From Mactromeris polynyma (lineage: Eukaryota; Mollusca; Bivalvia; Venerida; Mactridae): a DNA stretch of 64,000 nucleotides. Location: positions 5,573,649-5,637,648 of the forward strand of contig JASFXZ010000034.1 of assembly GCA_032209605.1 (NCBI GenBank), written 5' to 3'. Position numbers and translations under genes: made by a program. The notes under the pieces were generated by a model. It ran no database searches. It saw only the letters and a list, made by a program, of their open reading frames with translations, and had not been told where the DNA came from. The first letter of the stretch is position 1; each line of letters starts with the position of its first letter. Positions 52,101-55,803 of this stretch are shown here, piece after piece.

Positions 52101-54521
52101 ATTCTACACGAGAATCATGATCTACATGTATACAAAATTTCGTAGAGAAATGTTAATCAATAAAAAAGTTATTCGACAAGTGCACACTCATAAGTTTTGT
52201 TCCTGACGCATCATATTTGTATTTTGCAATAAACGATTTTCAAATTTACGTTAATTCCACAGACAAATGCGAGCCCGATATTTGAATCGACCGAGAACTG
52301 AACTTGTTGCACGATATCAGACGAGTGTGACAGCTGGTCATCTTGTGGCAGATGGAGTTCCCCAGCAGGAACCAGCCGCCTGCTCACCAATGCTTCGGCG
52401 GATGTTGGAGAATACGGATTTCACCTATAAGGTGGGTATCAATGTAAACAAGAATTAGAATACAACCTACATTTTCAGCCAATGAAATGACAGAACGGCT
52501 CCCGTTAAGTACTACGCTTATTCATTAAGAATTTTGACTTTTCGCGGGCTTTTTAAGCTCTGCCTACTGCGAATCTGTGTGAGCGTTACACACATGTTCC
52601 AGATTGCGCTTTGAAATTTGCATGCGTATCGGCCAATCAAAATGTAGGTTACATTCTAATTCAGTTAGTAGATATTAAGTAAAAACTTATTGGTTAAGAA
52701 GAGGGCTCGCTCACTATAAGATTTTACTTAAAATCTACTAACTATTACATATATTTTAAAAATATAAAAACAGAATGATGTCTAAATAATCGCCCTATTT
52801 CGGAACTGTGAATTGGCGAGAGGGGTACGCTACAGGAAAGTGAATGATCTTTTCGAGACACCCCGTTTGGTGCCTCTCCGCTTACAATATGAACCAATCA
52901 AATCATCTAATGTGTTGCATATTTAAACAATGCGCTTCATATACAACATTTGATTGGTCTAAAATGTAGATCAGAATCAATATTATACAGCTACGCCGAA
53001 AAAACGTGTTCAGTTGTAAGAAAGTCATAAAACCGTCTCAAACATATTGCTTCCCCATATTTTTCACATTGTACACCGTCAACAAGTTGACAGAGTTTTG
53101 GGTATAAATGCGTCAATGCGTTACATTTAGGGTCAGGCATAATGGAATTTCAGTGTCTGGTTTTAATTTCTTCAATGTTTTGTGTTATTTGTTTAAAGAA
53201 GACGATCTACTTGGTGTGGTAATGTTATTTCAATATGCATCAATAATTGAGAATAACGGGGGGTGTCTTATTATTGTCAAATACCCCGAGTCTATTAACA
53301 GACAGTTAATCGCTGTGTGGTTTTTACTTCTGTTTGTGTTTTTCCCCTGTGCGGTTCTTTCACTTTATATAGTGGTCATGTGATATTCTCCCAACTTTCG
53401 ACATATTGATGCCAGCTGTCTTGGCTTGTCCTGTAATGTATTCCATCCATTAACCCCCCCCCCTGTTTGTCCTCTTTGATTCTCCTAAGTCATCCCTTAT
53501 GGTCGGCCAGGCCATTCCTTGCGCTCCAGGTCCCTTGCCTATGTACCCTTGCCTATGTACCCTTGCCTATGTGTACCCCTGCCTATGTGTACCCCTGCCT
53601 ATGTGTACCCCTGCCTATGTGTACCCTTGCCTATGTGTACCCTTGCCTATGTACCCTTGTCTATGTACCCTTGTCTATGTACCCTTGCCTATGTACCCCT
53701 GCCTATGTACCCTTGCCTATGTACTCTTGTATATGTACCCTTGCCTATGTACCCTTGTCTATGTACCCTTGTCTATGTACCTTTGCCTATGTACCCTTGC
53801 CTATGTACCCTTGCCTATGTACCTTTGCCTATGTACCCTTGCCTATGTACCCCTGCCTATGTACCCTTGCCTATGTACCCTTGCCTATGTACCCTTGCCT
53901 ATGTACCCTTGCCTTTGTACCCTTGTCTATGTACCCTTGCCTATGTACCCTTGCCTATGTACCCTTGCCTATGTACCCTTGCCTATGTGTACCCTTGCCT
54001 ATGTACCCTTGCCTATGTACCCTTGCCTATTTGTACCCTTGCCTATGTACCCTTGCCTATGTACCCTTGCCTATGTACCCTTGCCTATGTACCCTTGCCT
54101 ATGTACCATTGCCTATGTGTACCCTTGCCTATGTACCATTGCCTATGTACCATTGCCTATGTACCATTGCCTATGTACCCTTGCCTATGTACCCTTGCCT
54201 ATGTACCCTTGCATATGTACCCTTGCCTATGTACCCTTGCCTATGTACACTTGCAACTCTTCAAATGCCTTTTGTTTTATGAACTGTTGTTTTCCCTGAG
54301 GTCTGTGTGGAAAGACATTGTCTTATGTATGAAGCGTTCCCTGTAGCAACTTATTCTCTCTCTTACAGTCTGAAGTGGAATTGAAAGCTTTGCTCTCACC
54401 CTGCTCATCCGGAAGCGTCAATAACCAGACTGGTAGCACAAACACGGATTCAGAGGAAACAACTCCGGGTAGTAGTGACATTGATTTAACTTACCAGCAA
54501 ATAAATGACAATGTTTCATGA
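18848..54521 (+). CDS. Protogenin/IGDCC-like receptor (DCC/neogenin family), 21 visible exons, 5' incomplete
   Basis: Single-pass cell-surface receptor of the DCC/neogenin/protogenin immunoglobulin superfamily, whose members bind guidance or adhesion ligands at the neuronal or epithelial surface. Seen: 21 exons summing to 3167 coding bases, all joined in one frame, giving about 1054 residues plus stop. Order is Ig1 (about residues 1-110), Ig2 (111-207), Ig3 (208-303), Ig4 (304-392), FN3-1 (393-500), FN3-2 (501-601), FN3-3 (602-697), FN3-4 (698-794), FN3-5 (795-908), transmembrane helix (924-946) and a tail of about 105 residues. Most domain-boundary introns are phase 1, as usual for Ig/FN3 genes. 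The Ig1 stretch RVSIATNGSL with DSGLYECYAT and GTIIVRQ, and the Ig2 start VVVGGVARIQC, resemble DCC/neogenin and IGDCC proteins. Four Ig plus five FN3 fits protogenin or IGDCC4 better than DCC or neogenin. The tail is short and I see no clear P1-P3 motifs. The signal-peptide exon is not found upstream. Function is inferred from family only. Confidence 0.88.
19226..21536. repeat. Minisatellite, 43-bp unit, open in all three + frames
   Basis: About 53 copies built on ACTTACACAGAAATACCTCA then gatactgttatatggagtcgtat. Variant sites (tcg/ttg, cct/tct, tta/tca) form blocks. Because 43 leaves remainder 1 on division by three, each + frame reads the same 43-codon cycle, and that cycle has no stop. 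This gives overlapping spurious frames of up to about 396 codons. It starts some 50 bases after the Ig1 donor. Confidence 0.97.
22200..22620 (-). pseudogene. Decayed, internally deleted Tc1/mariner-like transposase
   Basis: Minus-strand frame reads TIFHLQRRFQATGGMLDCP, then RYVTLTQQRNRINTASGT, then LNPTEHI. These match Tc1-type helix-turn-helix 2 (L-x-x-R-F-x-A-T-G), the R-Y-I-x-L-x-x-x-x-N-R-F motif and the C-terminal D-L-N-P-I-E-H motif. The catalytic core between them is gone, and a stop lies just upstream. An upstream minus-strand ATG near 22595 opens a short frame MPRLDYIECVKA that may be the old N-terminus out of frame. Confidence 0.7.
22860..23914. repeat. Minisatellite, 69-bp unit
   Basis: About 15 copies built on ACACCATGTAGCAACGACAT then gggtagaatacacc...cccctacatttatatac. 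Two unit types alternate (caaacatctac or ccaaactctac) and some units are 71 bp. Divisible by three, hence long spurious frames. Confidence 0.96.
24559..24795. mobile_element. CRE-bearing MITE, copy 1
   Basis: Inverted ends gagcactgct/agcggcgctc; inner arms GTAAGTGACGTCATTTC and GTAATGACGTCACTTA face each other, with further TGACGTCACATGTGACG inside. Copies 2 and 3 are at 45721 and 50232. No coding capacity. Confidence 0.85.
25175..25316 (+). CDS. Exon b: Ig domain 2, first half
   Basis: Acceptor tttacag/gacc and donor aatag/gtttgt. It carries on from phase 1 and ends phase 2. It reads PKLIIEPDRINVVVGGVARI followed by QCRLD, with the core tryptophan in VYIWEHPK. This is the N-terminal half of an I-set Ig domain; the half with the second cysteine is 8.9 kb downstream at 34201. 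The donor is weaker than most in this gene (gtttgt). Confidence 0.85.
25675..25895. repeat. Dispersed repeat related to 14490-15450
   Basis: TTTTTATGGCAAAATTGGGG then CCGATATTGGGGCTCATTCC, and GAGCCACCATACTTTCCC near its end, match the longer copy at 14490-15450. Confidence 0.7.
26441..26619. mobile_element. Pogo/Tigger-like MITE A, 179 bp
   Basis: Starts CAGTAAAACCTCAATAATGA and ends TGAGGTTTTACTG, with TA on both sides. A TA target and CAGTAAAACC-type ends fit pogo/Tigger-group elements (family knowledge). Interior is the phrase gaggtggtcttatta and its complement. Confidence 0.85.
27424..27870. repeat. Minisatellite, 55-bp unit
   Basis: About eight copies of CATCATCGTCATTGGTGGTG then gtgttaatgcattcatcatcataaatataatatac. 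Very homogeneous. It ends 38 bases before MITE B. Confidence 0.95.
27908..28357. mobile_element. Pogo/Tigger-like MITE B with internal tandem expansion
   Basis: CAGTAAAACCTCACC... to ...GAGGTTTTACTG, TA on both sides. Most of the interior is about 17-bp units of ACCACCTCAATAATAAG, including a duplicated block of several units. Confidence 0.87.
28690..29060 (+). repeat. Dispersed repeat, inverted copy at 33420-33770
   Basis: AATATCTTGAAAAAAGATG, AATGCCGAGATGTTACGATT, CTTTATCGAAAGGTTAA and GATATGCAAATATCTAACC recur reverse-complemented and in reversed order at 33420-33770. Confidence 0.82.
29426..30230. mobile_element. Pogo/Tigger-like MITE C, hugely expanded interior
   Basis: Starts CAGTGAACCCTCAATAATAA after TA and ends GTGAGGTTTAACA with a damaged right end. 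The interior is about 40 copies of a 17-bp unit GAGGTGGTCTTATTATT with blocks of the -TTTTT-, -ATAAT- and -TTATT- variants. A second left end (CAGTGAAACCTCAATAG) starts at 30233. Confidence 0.85.
30394..32839. mobile_element. 2.4-kb inverted-repeat element, CCCC-CTGTGAAAT-type ends
   Basis: Left end CCCCGCTGAAATGACCATTG faces right end CAATGATCATTTCACAGGGG, with TA on both outer sides. Dense CCATG/GACAATG palindromic words lie near each end. An inner inverted pair (31263-31330 against 31527-31590, about 65-bp arms) sits in the middle. No transposase frame found. Its ends resemble those of the 13248-17809 element. Confidence 0.72.
32231..32608. repeat. 111-bp tandem repeat within the 2.4-kb element
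   Basis: Three near-identical 111-bp units starting GTTTTGACWATGGTTCATAA at 32231, 32342 and 32453, plus a partial fourth. Part of the unit is repeated inverted at about 32695-32745. Confidence 0.95.
33420..33770 (-). repeat. Dispersed repeat, inverted copy of 28690-29060
   Basis: Same family as 28690-29060 in opposite orientation, 4.4 kb apart. A short hairpin (accgaaatccgctgaatttcggt) lies near 33625. Confidence 0.82.
33966..34129. mobile_element. Pogo/Tigger-like MITE D, just upstream of the Ig2 exon
   Basis: Starts CAGAACAACCTCCATAATAA after TA and ends GTGAGGTTTTACTG before TA. It is 164 bp, with its right end 71 bases before the acceptor of the exon at 34201. Confidence 0.85.
34201..34349 (+). 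CDS. Exon c: Ig domain 2, second half
   Basis: Acceptor ctctttcag/g and donor tcattcag/gtacag. The first base completes the arginine codon split in exon b. It reads MYVSHTMGVFQLYNVTAADE then GRYKCTY, supplying the second cysteine. The tryptophan-to-cysteine spacing across the junction is about 36 residues, normal for Ig. Ends phase 1. An inverted-repeat transposon ends 71 bases upstream of this exon. Confidence 0.88.
34350..35751. other. Intron 3 of visible gene
   Basis: GT-AG intron between Ig2 and Ig3. It contains the 15-bp array; the remaining 34350-34600 and 35454-35751 show nothing recognised. Confidence 0.8.
34601..35453. repeat. Minisatellite, 15-bp unit
   Basis: About 57 copies of ACACCTGTATGTTAT in the intron between exons c and d, very homogeneous with occasional TTCTAT, GGTAT or GTAGG variants. 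Divisible by three, giving spurious YTCML and NIQVY frames on the two strands. A run of 13 C lies just before it near 34551. Confidence 0.97.
35752..35880 (+). CDS. Exon d: Ig domain 3, first half
   Basis: Acceptor gtgttgcag/gacaaa and donor gaaa/gtaagt, phase 1 in and out. It reads IPKLLNTPTHISVPLEKPAL then LECLVQGG, with tryptophan in KISWLYE. First cysteine and tryptophan are at normal Ig spacing. Confidence 0.9.
36235..36393 (+). CDS. Exon e: Ig domain 3, second half
   Basis: Acceptor acttttccag/atgg and donor acta/gtaaat, phase 1 in and out. It begins NGSQVVISDRVKLSGKSNLH and has FITDRGRYKCVVENSDG, the standard end of an I-set domain. The preceding intron is only 354 bases and appears repeat-free. 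Confidence 0.9.
36669..36817 (+). CDS. Exon f: Ig domain 4, first half
   Basis: Acceptor ttttacag/ctcc and donor atgttg/gtatgt, entering phase 1 and leaving phase 0. It reads PPQFIATPQSSIGVLTGIIR then LNCLAVGYPEPTVQWYKDG, a textbook I-set start. A 33/30-bp minisatellite starts about 16 bases after the donor. Confidence 0.92.
36834..37520. repeat. Minisatellite, alternating 33- and 30-bp units
   Basis: Units ATGGCACTGGTTGCTTTATA+tatacttaataaa (33) and ATGGCACTGGTTTGCTTTAC+tctcattaca (30) alternate irregularly, about 21 in all, within the Ig4 intron and starting about 16 bases after the donor. Both are divisible by three, so frames are open on both strands. Confidence 0.96.
37874..37991 (+). 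CDS. Exon g: Ig domain 4, second half
   Basis: Acceptor ctcacag/attgac and donor aaag/gtaact. It reads IDSQVLLYGLHEDSGYYQCI then ANNSMGIRIATASVKI, the second half of an I-set Ig with its conserved D-x-G-x-Y-x-C motif. Enters phase 0 and leaves phase 1. Confidence 0.92.
38330..38467 (+). CDS. Exon h: FN3 domain 1, first part
   Basis: Acceptor ttttttcag/aagatg and donor tctatg/gtaagt, phase 1 in and out. It reads VPEMATNVTATPITASEVNV then TWSTV and DYRIFYG, the A-C strands of an FN3 domain. The donor itself forms the first unit of a 21-bp tandem array (see findings). Confidence 0.87.
38463..39147. repeat. Minisatellite, 21-bp unit, seeded on a splice donor
   Basis: About 32 copies of ATGGTATGTTATACATTGTC plus C. 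The first unit is the exon h donor itself, ATG/GTAAGTTGTATATTGTCA. Units at 38695 and 39012 also contain GGTAAGT. Divisible by three. Confidence 0.95.
39372..39480 (+). CDS. Exon i: FN3 domain 1, middle part
   Basis: Acceptor gttatag/acatag and donor tacag/gttagt, entering phase 1 and leaving phase 2. It reads DIECPGRCMFYTKSERDVV, with NFLVIKELKSYTKYR leading into the FN3 F strand. Two cysteines (ECPGRC) are unusual for an FN3 loop. The frame agrees with both neighbours. Confidence 0.8.
39738..39814 (+). CDS. Exon j: FN3 domain 1, last part
   Basis: Acceptor ttatcag/gtttgc and donor tcgg/gtaaga, entering phase 2 and leaving phase 1. It reads FAVQCFSAIGASMMSEAVIA then RTLES, the F-G strands of FN3 after KSYTKY of the previous exon. 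This is a small 77-base exon. Confidence 0.82.
39815..40545. other. Intron between FN3-1 and FN3-2
   Basis: GT-AG intron containing the SINE at 40129-40415; the rest, 39815-40128, is low-complexity TCTTACTC-like sequence without a recognised element. Confidence 0.7.
40129..40415 (+). repeat. tRNA-derived SINE, copy 1
   Basis: tRNA-like head with A box TAGCTCAGTGATAAGAG and B box GGGTTCGATTCTAG. The body has GGGGAAGTTGTCAGCTGCTT and gcgaaatggcaagt, and the tail ends tgattagactagaataaa. The body phrase is shared with 47880-48125. Confidence 0.75.
40546..40734 (+). CDS. Exon k: FN3 domain 2, first part
   Basis: Acceptor ttttatag/tacc and donor gttacag/gtgtgt, phase 1 in and out. It has PTAVPDVEVKPDSSTSFRVS then WNQIAESERHGIISKYMLSY, a clear FN3 A-C' region with the conserved tryptophan and the Y-x-L-x-Y pattern. 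Confidence 0.9.
40908..41105 (+). repeat. Dispersed repeat, inverted copy at 59265-59470
   Basis: GCATCCTCGGTACCCAGG, CAAACTGAGTATAAAAATCTCG, TTAATGAGGTGAAATCCACC, CACCTCATGCGATACGGGAA and GAGATACTGGCTTTCAA recur reverse-complemented in reversed order at 59265-59470. Confidence 0.87.
41191..42163. repeat. Minisatellite, 46-bp unit, open in all three + frames
   Basis: About 21 copies of TTCTATCGATTGGTCTATAT then ccaaccaagctttgcaatgttttaca in the FN3-2 intron. The 46-bp length cycles through three frames without a stop, giving spurious frames of up to about 306 codons. Confidence 0.97.
42349..42462 (+). CDS. Exon l: FN3 domain 2, second part
   Basis: Acceptor ttttacag/ggctgg and donor agatg/gttagt, phase 1 in and out. 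It reads LDPNSTYIVKVLAGNSAGYP, the FN3 motif L-x-P-x-x-x-Y-x-V-x-V-x-A-x-N-x-x-G. The 46-bp minisatellite fills most of the preceding intron. Confidence 0.9.
42555..42680 (+). repeat. Dispersed repeat, direct copy at 60328-60445
   Basis: GGCGCTTTA, CTCATTGCTATCCTCGTCAA, CCGGATGGTC and GAAGTACCACCATATTCATT match 60328-60445 in the same order and orientation. Confidence 0.78.
43135..43756. repeat. Minisatellite, 41-bp unit
   Basis: About 15 copies of CAACAATGTACAGAAATCAC then tatacacaagaaagactagtt. Left units have cataaat, right units cagaaat, so two blocks with separate histories are visible. It ends 56 bases before the exon m acceptor. Confidence 0.96.
43813..43998 (+). CDS. Exon m: FN3 domain 3, first part
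   Basis: Acceptor cctttgtag/ataatc and donor gtttag/gtaaga, phase 1 in and out. It reads ITTLKLVSINASAVSINWAP then PEDRFVGQYRILVYG, ending TNITVSGL. It has the FN3 tryptophan and a Y-x-I-x-V-Y strand. A 41-bp tandem array ends 56 bases before the acceptor. Confidence 0.9.
43999..44634. other. Intron sequence with a small inverted pair
   Basis: AAAAACGTTTGCGACCGTT at about 44181 faces AACGGTCGCTCACGTTTTTT at about 44234, a small hairpin element. Open frames at 44171-44607 have no domain signature. Confidence 0.5.
44635..45152. mobile_element. Pogo/Tigger-like MITE E with internal tandem expansion
   Basis: Starts CAATAAAACCTCACTTAAAG after TA and ends GAGGTTTTACCG before TA. About 20 copies of ACCACCTCAATAATAAG-like units, including a duplicated block with AACACCGCC. 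Right end lies 45 bases before the exon n acceptor. Confidence 0.87.
45198..45342 (+). CDS. Exon n: end of FN3 domain 3 and start of FN3 domain 4
   Basis: Acceptor cacacag/aacgtc and donor atcaag/gtaatg, entering phase 1 and leaving phase 2. ERREFYKIEFMVKDRDNKVR closes FN3-3; VVQPPPPFLLNSIS opens FN3-4. The domain boundary therefore falls inside an exon, unlike the other boundaries here. An inverted-repeat transposon ends only 45 bases upstream, inside the likely branch-point region. Confidence 0.83.
45388..45562. repeat. Dispersed repeat, family also at 5521-5760
   Basis: Matches 5521-5760 in order (TTATTGCATGTGTA, CATGTATGCTAAATGTAATG, ACAATCGACC, TTTTAAATGTATTGAGTATA). It has a single terminal unit where the 5.7-kb copy has about 26. 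Confidence 0.8.
45721..45935. mobile_element. CRE-bearing MITE, copy 2
   Basis: Ends AGCGCCGCTGTACGATTTCC and ggaaatcccatagcagcgct face each other; inner TTAAGTGACGTCATTTCCAG mirrors cttgaaatgacgttaaag. Ends 24 bases before exon o. Confidence 0.87.
45960..46079 (+). CDS. Exon o: FN3 domain 4, middle part
   Basis: Acceptor atttaacag/atcttc and donor acaacag/gtaata, phase 2 in and out. It reads SSSTISLSWEAPKTSLKIVG then YTVSYQRTSG, with the FN3 tryptophan and Y-x-V-x-Y strand. A CRE-bearing MITE ends 24 bases upstream of the exon. Confidence 0.88.
46198..46440 (+). repeat. tRNA-derived SINE, second family
   Basis: tRNA-like head with A box GACGAGTGGTTAAGG and B box AGGTTTGAATTCC, then a body (gatatggccggttagtgagc, gaaatgactggccctttaa) and a tail ctgtaataaataaacgc. 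The spacing and length fit a SINE. Confidence 0.7.
47880..48125 (+). repeat. Diverged SINE, same family as 40129-40415
   Basis: B-box-like GTGGGTTTGAACTCC near 47918, then GGCAAGTTGTCAGAACTTTG and cttgcggaatagcaagt. The body phrase aagttgtcag...cttgcg-aat-gcaagt and the tail aactgaaaa...cgt match the copy at 40129. Ends about 45 bases before exon p. Confidence 0.65.
48172..48299 (+). CDS. Exon p: FN3 domain 4, last part
   Basis: Acceptor tatttacag/cacaac and donor aggat/gtaagt, entering phase 2 and leaving phase 1. It reads TTTYATLGNLRPFTWYAFDV then RSHTVNTEGPYCKPVIVQT, matching the FN3 L-x-P-x-T-x-Y-x-F-x-V motif. A SINE-like repeat ends about 45 bases upstream. Confidence 0.88.
48599..48766 (+). 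CDS. Exon q: FN3 domain 5, first part
   Basis: Acceptor attttcag/taccg and donor agaacg/gtaaca, phase 1 in and out. It reads PSPPENLLGIVVSPGTVKLK then WGPPREQNGIITYYIIYYN, a canonical FN3 start (P-x-x-P, tryptophan, NG-I-I-x-Y). An inverted-repeat transposon begins 9-12 bases after the donor. Confidence 0.93.
48778..49241. mobile_element. Pogo/Tigger-like MITE F, interrupted by a nested element
   Basis: Left end TGTAAAACCTCGCCTAAATA starts about 10 bases after the exon q donor; right end TTATTATTGAGGTTTTACTG is near 49222-49241. The two halves are separated by the 290-bp insertion at 48886-49175. Confidence 0.83.
48886..49175. mobile_element. Nested hAT-like non-autonomous element, 290 bp
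   Basis: Left end CAGGGCTCTGGAATTTC faces right end GATTTCTAGAGTCCTA. CTCAA flanks it on both sides (48881-48885 and 49176-49180). Removing it restores taacctcaatattaag, the sequence seen intact in MITE E. CAGGG ends suggest the hAT group, but a 5-bp duplication is shorter than the usual 8. Confidence 0.8.
49308..49501. repeat. Minisatellite, 27-bp unit
   Basis: Seven near-identical copies of ACATTGACTCTCGTATACAT then atactat. Divisible by three; frames open on both strands. Confidence 0.95.
49569..49636 (+). repeat. Dispersed repeat, copy at 54298-54364
   Basis: GAGGTCTGTG, CTTATGTATG, GCGTTCCCTGT and ACTTATTCTCTCTCTT are all shared in order with 54298-54364, with about eleven mostly transition differences. 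Confidence 0.87.
49902..50075 (+). CDS. Exon r: FN3 domain 5, second part, and juxtamembrane stalk
   Basis: Acceptor tttaattcag/cttcc and donor accaagg/gtaagt, phase 1 in and out. It reads LEDLKNRVYYFKLKACTNAG then EGTSSNVIRIENL, completing FN3-5. It continues into a short stalk with two cysteines (LDCHRSPKF and EGDCQTK). Confidence 0.91.
50232..50482. mobile_element. CRE-bearing MITE, copy 3
   Basis: Starts TGAGCGCCGCTGTACGATTT and ends aaatcccatagcagtgctca; inner arms contain catatgacgtcac and gaaatgacgtcactta. Same family as copies at 24559 and 45721. Confidence 0.87.
50483..51683. other. Intron between FN3-5 and transmembrane exon, right part
   Basis: No exon or clear repeat. The phrase TTCCTAGTTTTCCTAGTT recurs near 50695 and 51120-51175, suggesting a simple or old repeat. 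Confidence 0.5.
51684..51804 (+). CDS. Exon s: transmembrane segment
   Basis: Acceptor tgtttcag/aaatcg and donor caaag/gtaggt, entering phase 1 and leaving phase 2. Acidic juxtamembrane IVPEDDNRNIFEQR is followed by a helix of about 23 residues, LGIIIGCGVGVVCVIISVTY then VLF, and a basic stop-transfer KQR. This marks a type I single-pass protein. Confidence 0.92.
51805..52262. other. Intron between transmembrane and tail exons
   Basis: Nothing recognised beyond splice sites. Confidence 0.6.
52263..52431 (+). CDS. Exon t: cytoplasmic tail, membrane-proximal part
   Basis: Acceptor aattccacag/acaaat and donor cctataag/gtgggt, entering phase 2 and leaving phase 0. Basic start QMRARYLNRPRTELVARYQT follows the transmembrane helix, and the exon ends MLRRMLENTDFTYK. 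I recognise no enzymatic domain. Confidence 0.83.
52780..53020 (-). repeat. Dispersed repeat, inverted copy of 9470-9740
   Basis: Same family as 9470-9740 in opposite orientation (AATCGCCCTATTTCGGAA, GCCTCTCCGCTTACAATATG, GAACCAATCAAATCATCT, AATATTATACAGCTACGC). Confidence 0.85.
53531..54252. repeat. Minisatellite, 15-bp unit
   Basis: About 47 copies of CTTGCCTATGTACCC with scattered 17-bp units (CTATGTGTACCC). Open in all three + frames. Ends about 116 bases before the terminal exon. Confidence 0.97.
54298..54364 (+). repeat. Dispersed repeat supplying the terminal 3' splice site
   Basis: Copy of 49569-49636; its final ttattctctctctt forms the polypyrimidine tract, directly followed by acag and the terminal exon at 54369. 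Confidence 0.85.
54369..54521 (+). CDS. Exon u: terminal coding exon, tail C-terminus and stop
   Basis: Acceptor ctctcttacag/tctgaa, phase 0. It reads SEVELKALLSPCSSGSVNNQ, then a Ser/Thr/Glu-rich stretch, and ends LTYQQINDNVS before TGA. The polypyrimidine tract and acceptor lie at the end of a segment that is repeated at 49569-49636 (see findings). Confidence 0.87.
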   Translation, partial: SEVELKALLSPCSSGSVNNQTGSTNTDSEETTPGSSDIDLTYQQINDNVS

Positions 54522-54980
54522 GGATATACCTGGAATCGGTGACATGACACTTTGAAAACTAACTCATGTTTACTACCTGATACACAAATAACTCCGCTAA
54601 CTAAGTCTACAGACGTAGCGAAAACACTTTCGATGGCTGGCTGCTGAAAATGGCAATGTTTCATAATAGCAGATGTATATTTTGTTAGTACACAAGTATC
54701 CCCTAGCATTTAATAATGTTAAGGTAGTTTTTGGTATGCGTGCCGAGTTCAGATTATTTGATAACATTACCTTTAACATTGTCATGTTGAACCATTTTTG
54801 CACGTACTTGTTGTTCATTTGACGGCTACATTGGACAGCCACTCGCGTATCGGTCTTCAAACTGGTCTTCCATGCATTCTCTGTTAAAACATAACAAGTT
54901 GAATCATTAATTTAAGTATGGAATATATTCTGAAGAACAGAAAGCATGTTTAAAAATAAACATCAATGAAATTAAACTGC
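54522..54980 (+). other. Probable 3' UTR
   Basis: Sequence after the TGA contains no further receptor exon. The first AATAAA in this strand is at 54955-54960, giving a plausible 3' UTR of about 450 bases. Cleavage site not determinable from sequence alone. Confidence 0.5.
54955..54960 (+). promoter_or_regulatory. Candidate poly(A) signal AATAAA
   Basis: First canonical AATAAA downstream of the receptor stop codon, about 435 bases after it, in an AT-rich context. Confidence 0.45.
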
Positions 54981-55552
54981 CCTACGAATTATAAAAAATG
55001 AGACATGTTAATAACTCTACCATATGGAAATGAATCGATAATTATCTGTGCTAAAAACGGCCAGTAAAACCTCTGTCGATACCTCAGTGAACTTAGGGAT
55101 GCCTATAAGTAGACCATTGTTTACTCATTTGAATAATTCGACTTTAGTCAGTCACTCCTTCGTAAAACACATAGCTGCGATTGTTTTCTCTACTGCGATG
55201 TGAGCAGACAAGCGAGTCCAAGACGTGAAGTTGTGATTCTTACTCACATTTCGAGATCACAATTATATGCATCACATAAAATGTGAAGTGTGACTCGTAC
55301 GGGGAACAAAAGATCTAATTGTCTGCCGGTGGATTACCTCTGTGCTTGCTGAAACAGAGTATCGCTCATTTGTCAAACCCTCGACAAATCTAGTGCATTA
55401 ATTAAGATTAGTGTTCAGAGCAAAATGTTAATCATGTTGAAGAATTTGATTTAGAGATATGTTCATTGGTTTTTCGGGAAAGTGTTCAATGACAAAGCGC
55501 CTGATATGTTCACAACTCACAATGTTGATGTTATTTTAGATAAAACATAAAC
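54981..55552. other. Non-coding, nothing recognised
   Basis: 3' flank of the receptor with no supported feature. Confidence 0.5.
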
Positions 55553-55803
55553 TGTGCAGACGACATTTTACTTACATCATGTTAGTGCAGACGACAGTTT
55601 ACTTACATCATGTTAGTGCAGACGACAGTTTACTTACATCATGTTAGTGCAGACGACAGTTTACTTAGATCATGTTAGTGCAGACGACAGTTTACTTAGA
55701 TCATGTTAGTGCAGACGACAGTTTACTTACATCATGTTAGTGCAGACGACAGTTTACTTAGATCATGTTAGTGCAGACGACAGTTTACTTAGATCATGTT
55801 AGT
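55553..55803. repeat. Minisatellite, 31-bp unit
   Basis: Eight copies of AGTGCAGACGACAGTTTACT then tacatcatgtt, with c/g variants (tacatc or tagatc). Confidence 0.95.

Larger units (their letters stand above)
52432..54368. other. Last visible intron
   Basis: GT-AG intron of 1.9 kb. It holds a dispersed repeat, the 15-bp array and a repeat that carries the terminal acceptor. The interval 53030-53450 shows nothing recognised except a C-run near 53454. Confidence 0.75.

Noticed and set aside
53467..54346. Cysteine/proline-rich repeat proteins of about 270 residues
   Set aside because: The 15-bp array in the last intron is open in all three frames; no gene signals.
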